From: Metabacillus rhizolycopersici
GTDB taxonomy: Bacteria > Bacillota > Bacilli > Bacillales > Bacillaceae
Direction: 5' to 3'
Length of the DNA stretch: 15,657 nucleotides
Assembly: GCF_020075705.1 (NCBI RefSeq)
Contig: NZ_JAIQUM010000093.1
Location: 1-15,657, forward strand
Numbering within the stretch: position 1 is the first letter of the stretch; every line of letters starts with the position of its first letter. A program made the translations under genes and the position numbers. Below the pieces are notes generated by a model, which saw nothing but the letters and a program-made list of their open reading frames with translations, did not search any database and was not told the origin of the DNA. This document shows positions 6,928-14,507 of the stretch, one piece after another.

Positions 6928-7262
6928 ATGGAGGAAACGGATTATGATGTGTTGAATGTAGGGAGCGGAGCAGGAGGGGGGCTTCCTTATGGCGGCTTTG
7001 CGACCAATGGAGGGACAGTGGAAAAAAAGTAGGTATGATTGAGGCAGGGGACCTAGAATTGCCGACAAGTAGATTGAATCTCGCACTATTCTCTGGTGGA
7101 CGTACAGAACAATATGTTGCTAAACTAACAAAGTACATTGGGAGAACTCTCCCTGAATTTTCAGGTGCAAAACAAATTTTTGCCTTGGGAGGTAGGACTT
7201 TACAATGGGCAGCAGTTTGTCCGCGAATTCCTTCATACCTTATTTCAATATTATATAACTAG
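6928..7262 (+). pseudogene. Truncated, frameshifted GMC-type FAD-dependent oxidoreductase
   Basis: The frame from ATG 6928 reads MEETDYDVLNVGSGAGGG, the GxGxxG FAD-binding Rossmann start of GMC/BetA-like flavoproteins, and stops at TAG (7030-7032) after EKK. Shifting at a run of seven A (7022-7028) restores KVGMIEAGDLELPTSR, the end of the Rossmann fold. It continues to ALGGRTLQWAAVCPR, matching the 'LGGxxxxWxxxxPR' element of the family. Homology ends near 7225 and the frame stops at 7262. Only about 110 of an expected 500 or more residues remain, so this is a 5' relic. Confidence 0.7.
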
Positions 7263-7339
7263 TATTTAGAGTATTAAGATGAAACAACTTTATTGTAAGT
7301 GAATACCTCCCGAATATGAAAGTACATCAGAACACATAA

Positions 7340-7372
7340 AAAGAGATAGCTAAGTATCTCAGCTATCTCTTT
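7340..7372. terminator. 12-bp hairpin, possible bidirectional terminator
   Basis: AAAGAGATAGCT (7340-7351) pairs perfectly with AGCTATCTCTTT (7361-7372) around a 9-nt loop. On the plus strand the T run is short (TTTCTGCTT). On the minus strand it is followed by TTTTT. It directly precedes the group II intron start at 7379. Confidence 0.6.
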
Positions 7373-7378
7373 CTGCTT

Positions 7379-7465
7379 GTGCGCCTGGCATGGTGCAATC
7401 TTTAGGGTGAAAGTCCCGAGCCTCGAAGGCAGTAGTAGGGGTTAGCCAAAGACAAGGGTGTCCGT
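7379..7465 (+). mobile_element. 5' end of a bacterial group II intron (truncated)
   Basis: The sequence begins GTGCGCC (intron 5' consensus GTGYG) and continues TTTAGGGTGAAAGTCCCGAG, GAAGGCAG, GGTTAGCC and CAAGGGTGTCCG. This is the characteristic start of domain I of bacterial group II introns. It stops after about 87 nt. No reverse transcriptase/maturase ORF and no domain V-like hairpin follow. It lies 7 nt after a hairpin, the insertion preference known for class C introns, but the subclass cannot be fixed from this fragment. Confidence 0.65.
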
Positions 7466-7621
7466 TTGAGTCAGCTTAACTTTTTATGGATGATGATGTT
7501 TCTCTTTTTGTATAGGGCCAGATTGAAAAAGGTTAGTATAAATATTTCCTTTGTATAAATAATTTTATTGATCGAAGCATCTTTAATTCAATAAGAATGT
7601 CTTTTATATAGAAAGTTAAAT

Positions 7622-7656
7622 AACCCTGCCTCAACTAAATAATTAAGGCAAGGTTT
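7622..7656. terminator. Imperfect terminator-like hairpin
   Basis: AACCCTGCCT (7622 on) pairs with AGGCAAGGTT with one mismatch, followed by TCTTG rather than a proper T run. No gene obviously ends here. Confidence 0.35.
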
Positions 7657-7703
7657 CTTGTGGAATCTCTTAGCTTTATTTCTTATGAGGCTTTTTATCG
7701 TTT

Positions 7704-7788
7704 TTCGACAGAAGACCCCTCCCTCAAGGAATGTGAAGGCCGTAGCCCAATGAGTAGGGAGGGGATGAATGTCGGTTGGCGCTAGCCA
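7704..7788 (+). mobile_element. Possible IS605/IS1341 tnpB 3' end with omegaRNA-like hairpin
   Basis: CCCCTCCCT (7716-7724) and AGGGAGGGG (7756-7764) form a perfect 9-bp stem enclosing GAAGGCCGTAGCCC. The frame running through it (EDPSLKECEGRSPMSREG, ending at TAG in GCGCTAG) resembles the degenerate C-termini that tnpB genes encode where the 3' end overlaps the right-end hairpin and guide RNA. No tnpB core (zinc finger, RuvC motifs) is present, so at most a scar remains. A chance hairpin is the alternative. Confidence 0.3.
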
Positions 7789-7849
7789 AAATGGTCGAAT
7801 AGAACGAACGCATGTGCTAATATTATCCTATGCAAATCGTTCTTTGAAA

Positions 7850-8020
7850 ATTAGATAGAATATAGGGTTCCAACAACTAACCTATCGTTTGTTGGGTAAA
7901 ATTCTATGCGTGTTTCTGTTCTTTTTCTACCGGCAAGTTATCCACGATTACCAGAGAAGATAATCGGCCTAGCTGGTCTGGTGCAGTAGGAAAAGAACAT
8001 TCCTGAACGAATGTGTCAGA
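7850..8020. other. Stretch dense in nested inverted repeats
   Basis: Successive perfect or near-perfect arms: ATAGAAT 7855-7861 with ATTCTAT 7901-7907; nested CCAACAA 7870-7876 with TTGTTGG 7889-7895; a 14-bp stem TGTTCTTTTTCTAC 7917-7930 with GTAGGAAAAGAACA 7986-7999 (one G-U); inside it CGATTA 7945-7950 with TAATCG 7961-7966 and the competing ACCAGA 7950-7955 with TCTGGT 7977-7982; then ACATTC 7997-8002 with GAATGT 8009-8014. A structured RNA or the end of a mobile element could explain this. No gene is recognised. Confidence 0.4.
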
Positions 8021-8212
8021 GCTTTTTGCTTTCAGACAAGTTCTACACTTGTAGACTCTTTGTTCTAGGATGGATTCGATCTTGAAACAAAAAGGTTTGC
8101 CTGAAAGGGGAAGCAGAAAATCCATCACCTAGTTGAACGGGTATGGTCTTATTTTTTAGAATCTCCGACTTTAAATTTTCGTTAGAGAATTAAGTCGTGA
8201 GTAGTTCAATTA

Positions 8213-8380
8213 CTAATAATATAAAACATTTACTTTATTACACTTAATACATTTTTCATGATATTGATTTCCTTTAAAATGATGATCACAATTTTGCTGG
8301 ATCTCTTTTAAATGTTTCTCCAAAAAAGCAAGGTGAGTTTTGAGTTGATTAATTTCCTCTTCAATTTTTTCGACCTTCAC
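8213..8380 (-). CDS. 55-aa coiled-coil protein with a CDHH...CxxC metal-site pattern
   Basis: On the minus strand, GTG at 8380 follows AGGGGG (8387-8392) by 6 nt and opens a 55-codon frame to TAG at 8213. Residues 1-30 (VEKIEEEINQLKTHLAFLEK) form a heptad-like amphipathic helix. Then C31-D-H-H34 and C44-x-x-C47 could bind zinc, and the protein ends VNVLYY. Small proteins of this layout are widespread in Bacillaceae as hypotheticals; I know no assigned function. It starts 21 nt after the thiC stop on the same strand with no terminator between, so it probably rides on the thiC transcript. Confidence 0.75.
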   Translation of the reverse strand: MKVEKIEEEINQLKTHLAFLEKHLKEIQQNCDHHFKGNQYHEKCIKCNKVNVLYY

Positions 8381-8401
8381 CCTAATAACCCCCTAAAAAA
8401 G

Positions 8402-10216
<1,815 letters not shown>

Positions 10217-10275
10217 TTAAAGGACAAGATATAGAACACAACAAGTGGAAAGCTTATAAAAGCTTATGAAGTACA

Positions 10276-10313
10276 TAAAAAAGCCGGTGTCCAATAAATG
10301 ATTGGACCCGGCT
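10276..10313 (-). terminator. Riboswitch expression-platform terminator
   Basis: On the minus strand AGCCGG-GTCCAAT pairs with ATTGGAC-CCGGCT (one bulged base) around a 5-nt loop and is followed by TTTTTT. It lies between the TPP aptamer and thiC. The loop-proximal part (TCCAAT) repeats sequence in aptamer stem P1, suggesting competition between aptamer and terminator folding. Confidence 0.9.
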
Positions 10314-10348
10314 AATATGTATAAAGAAGTAGTGTATAATGACGCTTC

Positions 10349-10442
10349 TAACTTCCCCACGCTGGTATGAGCCAGATCAGGTCCCGAGAGTCAAGAAACT
10401 TCAACGTGTTTCTTTCTCAGCCCAACTTATTGGACTCCCCTA
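10349..10442 (-). promoter_or_regulatory. TPP riboswitch (THI element)
   Basis: The minus strand contains the conserved blocks AGGGGAGTCC, GGGCTGAGA, GGGACCTGATCTGG and ATACCAGCGTGGGGAA in the right order and spacing for the thiamine pyrophosphate aptamer. It controls thiC by transcription termination through the hairpin at 10276-10313. Confidence 0.97.
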
Positions 10443-10604
10443 GTTATATTGCTATTCAATTCGATTTTAGTATACATGAGAATAAATAAAAATAAAAGGA
10501 ATATTTAGAAAATAGGTCTAAGGGATGAGGCTACGAATCGTTGGACCATTTGAATATGTGTAGTGTTAGAAGATTATCTAGATGGAATTTTCGGGTGCTA
10601 TGGT

Positions 10605-10943
10605 TCACGCAACATTATAATTTTCGATAGATTTTAGTGAAAGGTTAACTTTAGGGTAAGATTTTTAATAATCTAGAAGAATAGGTGGAATACGGCCGAT
10701 AGTCAGGGATTCCGATATACCAATAGTAAGATTGCCTGTTGGTTCTTCATCTGTGTTTAACGTCAGAGAATGCAATTCAATGATCTTTACAGCATAAGAG
10801 AGAAATCGTTGTCCATAGTGGGGCAAAACGACTTTCTTGCCTAGTCGATCAAATAAAGGCAAGAGTCGCATCCACACATTATCAAGAACTAGGTCCGAAT
10901 TACCTCGAATCAAAACGAACAAAAGAAGAACAGAAAGAACCAT
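10605..10943 (-). pseudogene. LysR-type regulator relic
   Basis: The minus strand encodes FDRLGKKVVLPHYGQRFLSYA, the end of the LysR helix-turn-helix domain (LFDR..K...LT..G) and linker helix. It is followed by EPTGNLTIGISESLTIGRIP, the first strand and helix of the effector-binding domain. The first ~30 codons are degenerate and lack the real HTH start. An in-frame TAA follows LLDY, after which homologous-looking sequence (KSYPKVNLSLKSIENYNVA) continues to TGA at 10605. Only about a third of a ~300-aa protein survives. It is divergent from the HxlR gene at 10959. Confidence 0.7.
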
Positions 10944-10958
10944 GGAGGAGATTTAGAT

Positions 10959-11411
10959 ATGAAAACAAGATACGATATTCCTTGCAATATTGCGCAATCA
11001 CTCAATCTGATCGGCGATCGGTGGACGTTACTGGTTGTTCACGAAATTTTGAACGGAAATACAATGTTTAATGAAATTAAAAAAGCGTTAACAGGTATTT
11101 CTTCTAATCTACTGTCAGAACGTCTGAGATATTTAGAAGATGAAGGGCTAATTAAATCAGAATTGTATTCTAAGCATCCACCACGTTTTCGTTATACATT
11201 GACAAAAAGTGGAGAAGATTTAGAACATGTCTTCAATTCTCTTATCATATGGGGGAGTAGTCATCTACAAAAATGTTATAAACAACTAATTGATCCTACA
11301 ACCGGTGATGAGGTAGAGATAGCCTATTACTCTAAAAAAACAGGAAAGCTTGTAGAGAATGTCGAAGTTGTTGCCGTTGAGGAAGATATAGTAAAAGCTG
11401 GAGAAAAATAA
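10959..11411 (+). CDS. HxlR-family transcriptional regulator
   Basis: A 150-aa winged-helix DNA-binding protein of the HxlR/MarR-like group. The signature runs PCNIAQSLNLIGDRWTLLVV (residues 8-27, with the conserved Cys9), then LLSERLRYLEDEGLI (recognition helix and wing start) and RFRYTLTKSGEDL. HxlR proteins often sense electrophiles or redox stress through that N-terminal cysteine and control an adjacent gene; here the only neighbours are relics, so its target is unknown. ATG 10959 has GGAGGAG at 10944-10950 (8-nt spacer). The terminator overlaps the last codons. The C-terminal ~45 residues extend past the usual domain end. Confidence 0.92.
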   Translation: MKTRYDIPCNIAQSLNLIGDRWTLLVVHEILNGNTMFNEIKKALTGISSNLLSERLRYLEDEGLIKSELYSKHPPRFRYTLTKSGEDLEHVFNSLIIWGSSHLQKCYKQLIDPTTGDEVEIAYYSKKTGKLVENVEVVAVEEDIVKAGEK

Positions 11412-11424
11412 TCTCCAGCTTTTT
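11394..11424 (+). terminator. Terminator overlapping the HxlR gene end
   Basis: AAAGCTGGAGA (11394-11404) pairs perfectly with TCTCCAGCTTT (11412-11422), with a 7-nt loop containing the stop codon and a T run after. The left arm is inside the coding sequence. Confidence 0.88.
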
Positions 11425-11600
11425 ATGTGTTTGGAATGATTAAATTTTTAAACTATTGCTAAGGACACAATACCCAGTTCCGAAGCATAGGATGTCGCAC
11501 TATTGACTGCCTCAAGGGTCTTAGTCACTGGACTAGAAAACACTATCTATTCATGAGCGTCTTGTTTGCCCTAGGCTGATCAAGGCGCTTGCGCTTTTGT
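11425..11600. other. Spacer with a REP-like hairpin, no gene
   Basis: GCGTCTTG (11557-11564) pairs with CAAGGCGC (11581-11588) through one G-T pair, around a 16-nt loop holding GCCcTAGGC. The minus strand reads AAAGCGCAAGCGCCTTGATC, a motif I associate with extragenic repeats after genes in Bacillaceae. It sits directly behind the SsuC-type relic stop. A 32-codon open minus-strand stretch (about 11454-11549) looks protein-like but is unassigned. Confidence 0.4.
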
Positions 11601-11895
11601 TCATGAACGCGGCTGTATTCCCCAATGTTTGCCTACCCATGCTTCGAATAGGCCGAGTAAACGATCTAATAAAAACCCGCTAACGCCAATAAAAATAATT
11701 CCAGCAAGTACATAATCAAGATTTAATAAATTTCTAGCATCTACAATTAAATAACTAAGTCCTGACTGAGCTCCGACCATTTCTCCAGCGACAAGGAAAA
11801 TCTACGCTGTACCGACAGCGAGACGAAGTCCACTGACAATGGTAGGGAAGGCTGCTGGGAATATAAATTTTAACATTAACAAAGATATGTATTTC
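11601..11895 (-). pseudogene. Relic of an SsuC/TauC-type ABC transporter permease
   Basis: The minus strand encodes FIFPAAFPTIVSGLRLAVGT, the EAA-loop region of binding-protein-dependent permeases for sulfonates, taurine or nitrate. It continues through FLVAGEMVGAQSGLSYLIVD to LDRLLGLFEAWVGKHWG and the natural stop at 11601-11603, a complete family C-terminus. An in-frame TAG at 11802-11804 replaces the expected Trp codon after AVGTA. Upstream homology is lost near 11895, so about 150 N-terminal residues are missing. No ATPase or binding-protein gene lies nearby. Confidence 0.75.
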
Positions 11896-12111
11896 ATATC
11901 AAACGCGAAATTAACATTTTTGAATAGATCAAGATAATCTCCCCTTCATTTAAAAGGTTTAGATAAATCATAAATTCTCCGTCTTGTATAACATTGGCAT
12001 GTTTCCGAAATGTAGTAGGCTTTACTATTTTCAATACAGTTTTTTAAATAAAATCAAGTTTTACGAACAGATGGTTTTAAAATAAATAATAATTATTGGA
12101 TTTTATCAATA
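11896..12111. other. Decayed spacer between the ABC permease relic and the LysR fragment
   Basis: AT-rich, with no ORF supported by a ribosome site and no clear hairpin with a T run. I see nothing assignable here. Confidence 0.4.
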
Positions 12112-12204
12112 AATGTTCCTTTGTTTCCAATAGTAGGCCGTAATATTAAGGTAACGGATGCAGGTCTTACATTAATGGAAGGCGTGGAATCAATTCTTCT
12201 TTAG
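12112..12204 (+). pseudogene. Second LysR helix-turn-helix fragment
   Basis: The plus strand reads NVPLFPIVGRNIKVTDAGLT then LMEGVESILL and stops at TAG 12202-12204. This fits the end of a LysR HTH domain ('GVPLFxRxGRxIxLTxAG' and linker helix). Only about 30 codons are recognisable, with no start. It differs in sequence and strand from the relic at 10605-10943, so it is a separate regulator. Confidence 0.5.
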
Positions 12205-12254
12205 AAGGATAGTTATATGGTACTATGGGAAAATTTTGTAAAGGTAATAGAGGC

Positions 12255-12287
12255 CGAATTGTAGGGGGATCGAACCCCAACAATTCG
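12255..12287. other. Hairpin resembling a tRNA acceptor/T-arm minihelix
   Basis: CGAATTGT (12255-12262) pairs perfectly with ACAATTCG (12280-12287), and GGGG (12265-12268) pairs with CCCC (12275-12278). On the minus strand the loop reads GGTTCGATCC, the tRNA T-loop motif, with a 7-bp acceptor-like stem stacked on it. D and anticodon arms are absent, and GCC rather than CCA follows. It may be a tRNA remnant or a coincidental hairpin. Confidence 0.35.
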
Positions 12288-12349
12288 AGCTGCATTCAAT
12301 GTTTCGTAGTATGCAGTATGAAAAAATATTATAAAAAATAGTTACCCTC

Positions 12350-12400
12350 TTGTTGACTTAATCAACAATGTTGTTGTATGTTTAGGTTGACTAAGTCAAC
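12350..12400 (+). promoter_or_regulatory. Promoter with two palindromic operators
   Basis: Operator 1: TTGTTGACTTAATCAACAA (12350-12368), 7-bp arms with a 5-nt centre. Operator 2: GTTGACTAAGTCAAC (12386-12400), a perfect palindrome around one base. Centres are 34 bp apart. Operator 1 contains the -35 TTGACT (12353-12358); a -10 TATGTT lies at 12377-12382 (18-bp spacer); operator 2 covers the expected start point. The TTGACTNAGTCAA form is of the kind bound by MarR-type dimers. Autorepression of the gene at 12417 is the simplest reading. Confidence 0.7.
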
Positions 12401-12416
12401 AGAAAGGGGATAGGTT

Positions 12417-12878
12417 TTGAAAAACGTAACGAAACGAATCATTGAAAATTTCCCTAATCTAGAGAAAACGAAGGAAATAAATACAGTTGAAGCTACTTTT
12501 TTACATTTAGCTTGGTTTTTTGAAGATCCTGAAAACCAAGATTTTAACATTGGCTTGTTGTATAAACATTTAGACAATGATTGGTTGGAATTAGCATTAG
12601 AATTAATTGCTCAATTTTTTAGAGAAGAGACTCATTTGATTCAAGAGCCGGTTCTTTCATTTATTCGAAAAGGTAGCAATGAATATTTTAATCAAACACA
12701 GTTTGCTGATTTTTTATCAGAAAGAGGTTTGAAATATGATAAACGTAAATTGAATGTTTATTATAAACGAGGGAAATTACCGAAAACCGATGTGGAAATT
12801 TCAGGAACACCTTTCTGGAGTAAATCGACTGTGGAAGATTTTTGTGAACAAGAGAAAAAACGGTTGAAAAAGGATTGA
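12417..12878 (+). CDS. Unrecognised protein with a C-terminal excisionase-like HTH
   Basis: A 153-aa protein starting at TTG 12417, with AAAGGGGA at 12403-12410 giving a 6-nt spacer. Residues 1-80 are predicted helical (IIENFPNL, ATFLHLAWFFEDPENQDF, WLELALELIAQFFREE) and match no family I know. Residues about 88-153 read FNQTQFADFLSERGLKYDKR, then YYKRGKLPKTDV and GTPFWSKSTVEDF. This is the pattern of AlpA/excisionase-type winged HTH domains, where 'RGxLPxPD' and 'FWxxSTVxxF' flank the wing. A DNA-binding regulator acting on the operators just upstream is a reasonable inference. It stands alone, with no terminator evident and a GNAT gene about 310 bp downstream. Confidence 0.65.
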   Translation: MKNVTKRIIENFPNLEKTKEINTVEATFLHLAWFFEDPENQDFNIGLLYKHLDNDWLELALELIAQFFREETHLIQEPVLSFIRKGSNEYFNQTQFADFLSERGLKYDKRKLNVYYKRGKLPKTDVEISGTPFWSKSTVEDFCEQEKKRLKKD

Positions 12879-13188
12879 GTTTAATCCGAGTTGGCCATTT
12901 GAAAAAAACAGATTTTATAGAAGGTAGAAAATTTCGGTACTCATATCCTCTCATCTGGATAGTTAACTGTGTTTAAGAGTAATCTCTATCGTTTAATTTA
13001 AAGAAAACTAGATACGAACTATCTGGTCTTTATAGAATTTTAAGAAATAATACTTAAGAAACGCTTGACTCCGAATATCATAATCAAAATATAAATTTGT
13101 TTCATGAACATTGCCCGATGATACGATCTATTGAGGCATATTGATAAACAGATTTAAGCACATTTTTATTTTTAATAGGGAGGTTATG
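12879..13188. other. Spacer before the GNAT gene
   Basis: AT-rich with no ORF, repeat copy or convincing terminator. TTGACT near 13064 with TATAAA 19 bp further on is a weak promoter candidate for the acetyltransferase gene. Confidence 0.35.
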
Positions 13189-13599
13189 ATGGAAATGGAG
13201 ATTACAAAAATAAATAAAGAAAAAGCTTGGGAATTGAGACATAAAGTCATGTGGCCTGATAAGGATTTAGATTATATTAAATTAGAAGATGATGATTTGG
13301 GTATTCACTTTGGTCTTTTTAAAGAAAACATACTGGTTTCTGTTATCTCACTCTTTATAAATAATGAAGAAGGTCAATTTCGAAAATTTGCAACCCTCGA
13401 ACAAGAACAAGGTAAAGGATATGGAAGTAAGTTGCTAGACTATGTAATAAAAGAAGCAAAGGACCGAGGCGTGAAGAGAATTTGGTGTAATGCTAGAGAG
13501 AATAAAGTAAATTTCTATAAAAAATTTGGTTTAGAAGAATCCAACTATAGATTTACAAAAGGCGGTAAATCCTACGTTATAATGGAGAAAGATAAGTAG
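13189..13599 (+). CDS. GNAT-family N-acetyltransferase
   Basis: A 136-aa acetyl-CoA-dependent acyltransferase fold. Motif A, the acetyl-CoA pyrophosphate loop, is Q74-GKGYGSKLL (Q/RxxGxG/A). It is preceded by the beta-4 strand GQFRKFATL and followed by VKRIWCNARENKVNFYKKFG, the motif B strand and helix with the usual Asn and Tyr. Length is normal for a single-domain GNAT. Start 13189 is chosen because GGGAGG at 13178-13183 gives a 5-nt spacer. ATG 13186 is too close, and the in-frame TTG at 13141 has no ribosome site. Substrate is unknown; the overall pattern is nearest to small ElaA/YjcF-like acetyltransferases. Confidence 0.88.
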   Translation: MEMEITKINKEKAWELRHKVMWPDKDLDYIKLEDDDLGIHFGLFKENILVSVISLFINNEEGQFRKFATLEQEQGKGYGSKLLDYVIKEAKDRGVKRIWCNARENKVNFYKKFGLEESNYRFTKGGKSYVIMEKDK

Positions 13600-13926
13600 T
13601 ACCATATTGACACTACTTCATGGAATTGATGGTAGGACAACTAAGATGTTATGGTAAGGTACATGTCCATTCTCTACTCAAATAATTAGCTGGTGAATAG
13701 ATAAGCTATGAACACCATGCTAAAGTCAGTTTGTTATTTTTAACCATACATTTTACAATATTGGTTGCATTTATAAAATGATATAAATTATAGATATATC
13801 TTGTAGAAAAAGGGTGAGCATATGAGTTATTTCACGGTTTAATCATCCAGTACACTCAAAACCGTAGATTACAAAAACAACTGAATGATTTAAAAATCAG
13901 GCGTATATTCTTAACTTGCTAATCCC
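13600..13926. other. Spacer with a possible small broken ORF
   Basis: AAAAAGGGTGAGCAT precedes ATG 13822, which reads MSYFTV and stops. One base shift opens GLIIQYTQNRRLQKQLNDLK to TAA at 13920-13922, suggesting a frameshifted ~35-aa ORF. Otherwise nothing is assignable. Confidence 0.25.
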
Positions 13927-13955
13927 TTGACATTGCTTCATCAGAAAGATATGTT
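13927..13955 (+). promoter_or_regulatory. Sigma-A-type promoter of the Abi relic
   Basis: TTGACA (13927-13932, perfect -35), 17-bp spacer, TATGTT (13950-13955, -10). It lies 80 bp upstream of the TTG start of the Abi_2 pseudogene. A T8 run at about 14010-14017 in the leader, behind a weak CACCT/AGGTG stem, could attenuate it. Confidence 0.6.
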
Positions 13956-14034
13956 AAATGTAACAGAACCTACCACACCTCTTTCTAATTCGGACCAAGG
14001 TGGGGCATTTTTTTTATTCAAGGAGAAATGTTAA

Positions 14035-14363
14035 TTGGATCCTGAAAAAGATAAAATGAAACTTAAGCCACCTACCACGTATAAAGAGCAAGTAGAGTTA
14101 TATAAAAGTAGAAATTCATACATATAAGATTCTGAATACGCAGAAAAATGTTGCGAAGAATTAATTATTATCGTTTAGTAGCTTATGAACTCACCCTAAA
14201 AGATCCTATTAATAAAGATCAATATATCAGCGGTTCGTCATTTAACAAATTGCTTTCATTATATGAATTTGACAGAAGGATTAGGTTATTACTTTTTGGG
14301 GTATTAGAAACCATTGAGATAGCATTTTTCCAATTCATCGATGGCTTACTAGAAGGCTCTTAA
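14035..14363 (+). pseudogene. Abi_2 (AbiD/AbiF-like) phage-defence gene, broken
   Basis: TTG 14035 follows AAGGAG by about 9 nt and reads LDPEKDKMKLKPPTTYKEQV, the N-terminus of Abi_2 abortive-infection proteins, to TAA at 14125-14127. Past the stop DSEYAEK continues. A missing A in the run before TGTTGCG shifts frame to MLRRINYYRLVAYELTLKDP, then SLYEFDRRIRLLLFGVLETI, the family's central signature. The expected 'EIAFRT..A' helix is replaced and the frame ends at 14363, so about 110 of ~300 residues remain. One stop, one frameshift and a 3' truncation make it dead. Abi_2 proteins are thought to abort phage infection by killing or arresting the host. Confidence 0.8.
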
Positions 14364-14507
14364 TAGGTTTATTCAATCTTAGTCACCGATGTAGCGAAAA
14401 ACCCACCCCTGCACCACAGAGGATGAATCTAGATAAAAAGATAGATTTTTCACTTTATATTTAAAAGTTTTATATGAATTAAATTGGTAATTTAGGAGGA
14501 GCATATG

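Noticed and set aside
6677..7138. 153-codon minus-strand frame
   Set aside because: Antisense to the flavoprotein relic, whose Rossmann motif gives the real coding strand. No ribosome site.
7938..7946. TTATCCACG, a near match to a DnaA box
   Set aside because: A single 8/9 match with no cluster, AT-rich unwinding region or replication gene; expected by chance.
7904..8128. 74-codon minus-strand frame
   Set aside because: A GTG start with an AGGTG-like site is possible, but the sequence matches no family I know and lies across the inverted-repeat region.
12688..12954. 88-codon minus-strand frame
   Set aside because: Antisense to the HTH gene at 12417-12878. No ribosome site and no family.
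14380..14400. CcpA (cre) site upstream of glcB, near TGTAGCGAAAAAC
   Set aside because: Spacing is one base short of the cre consensus, so it is not a convincing match.
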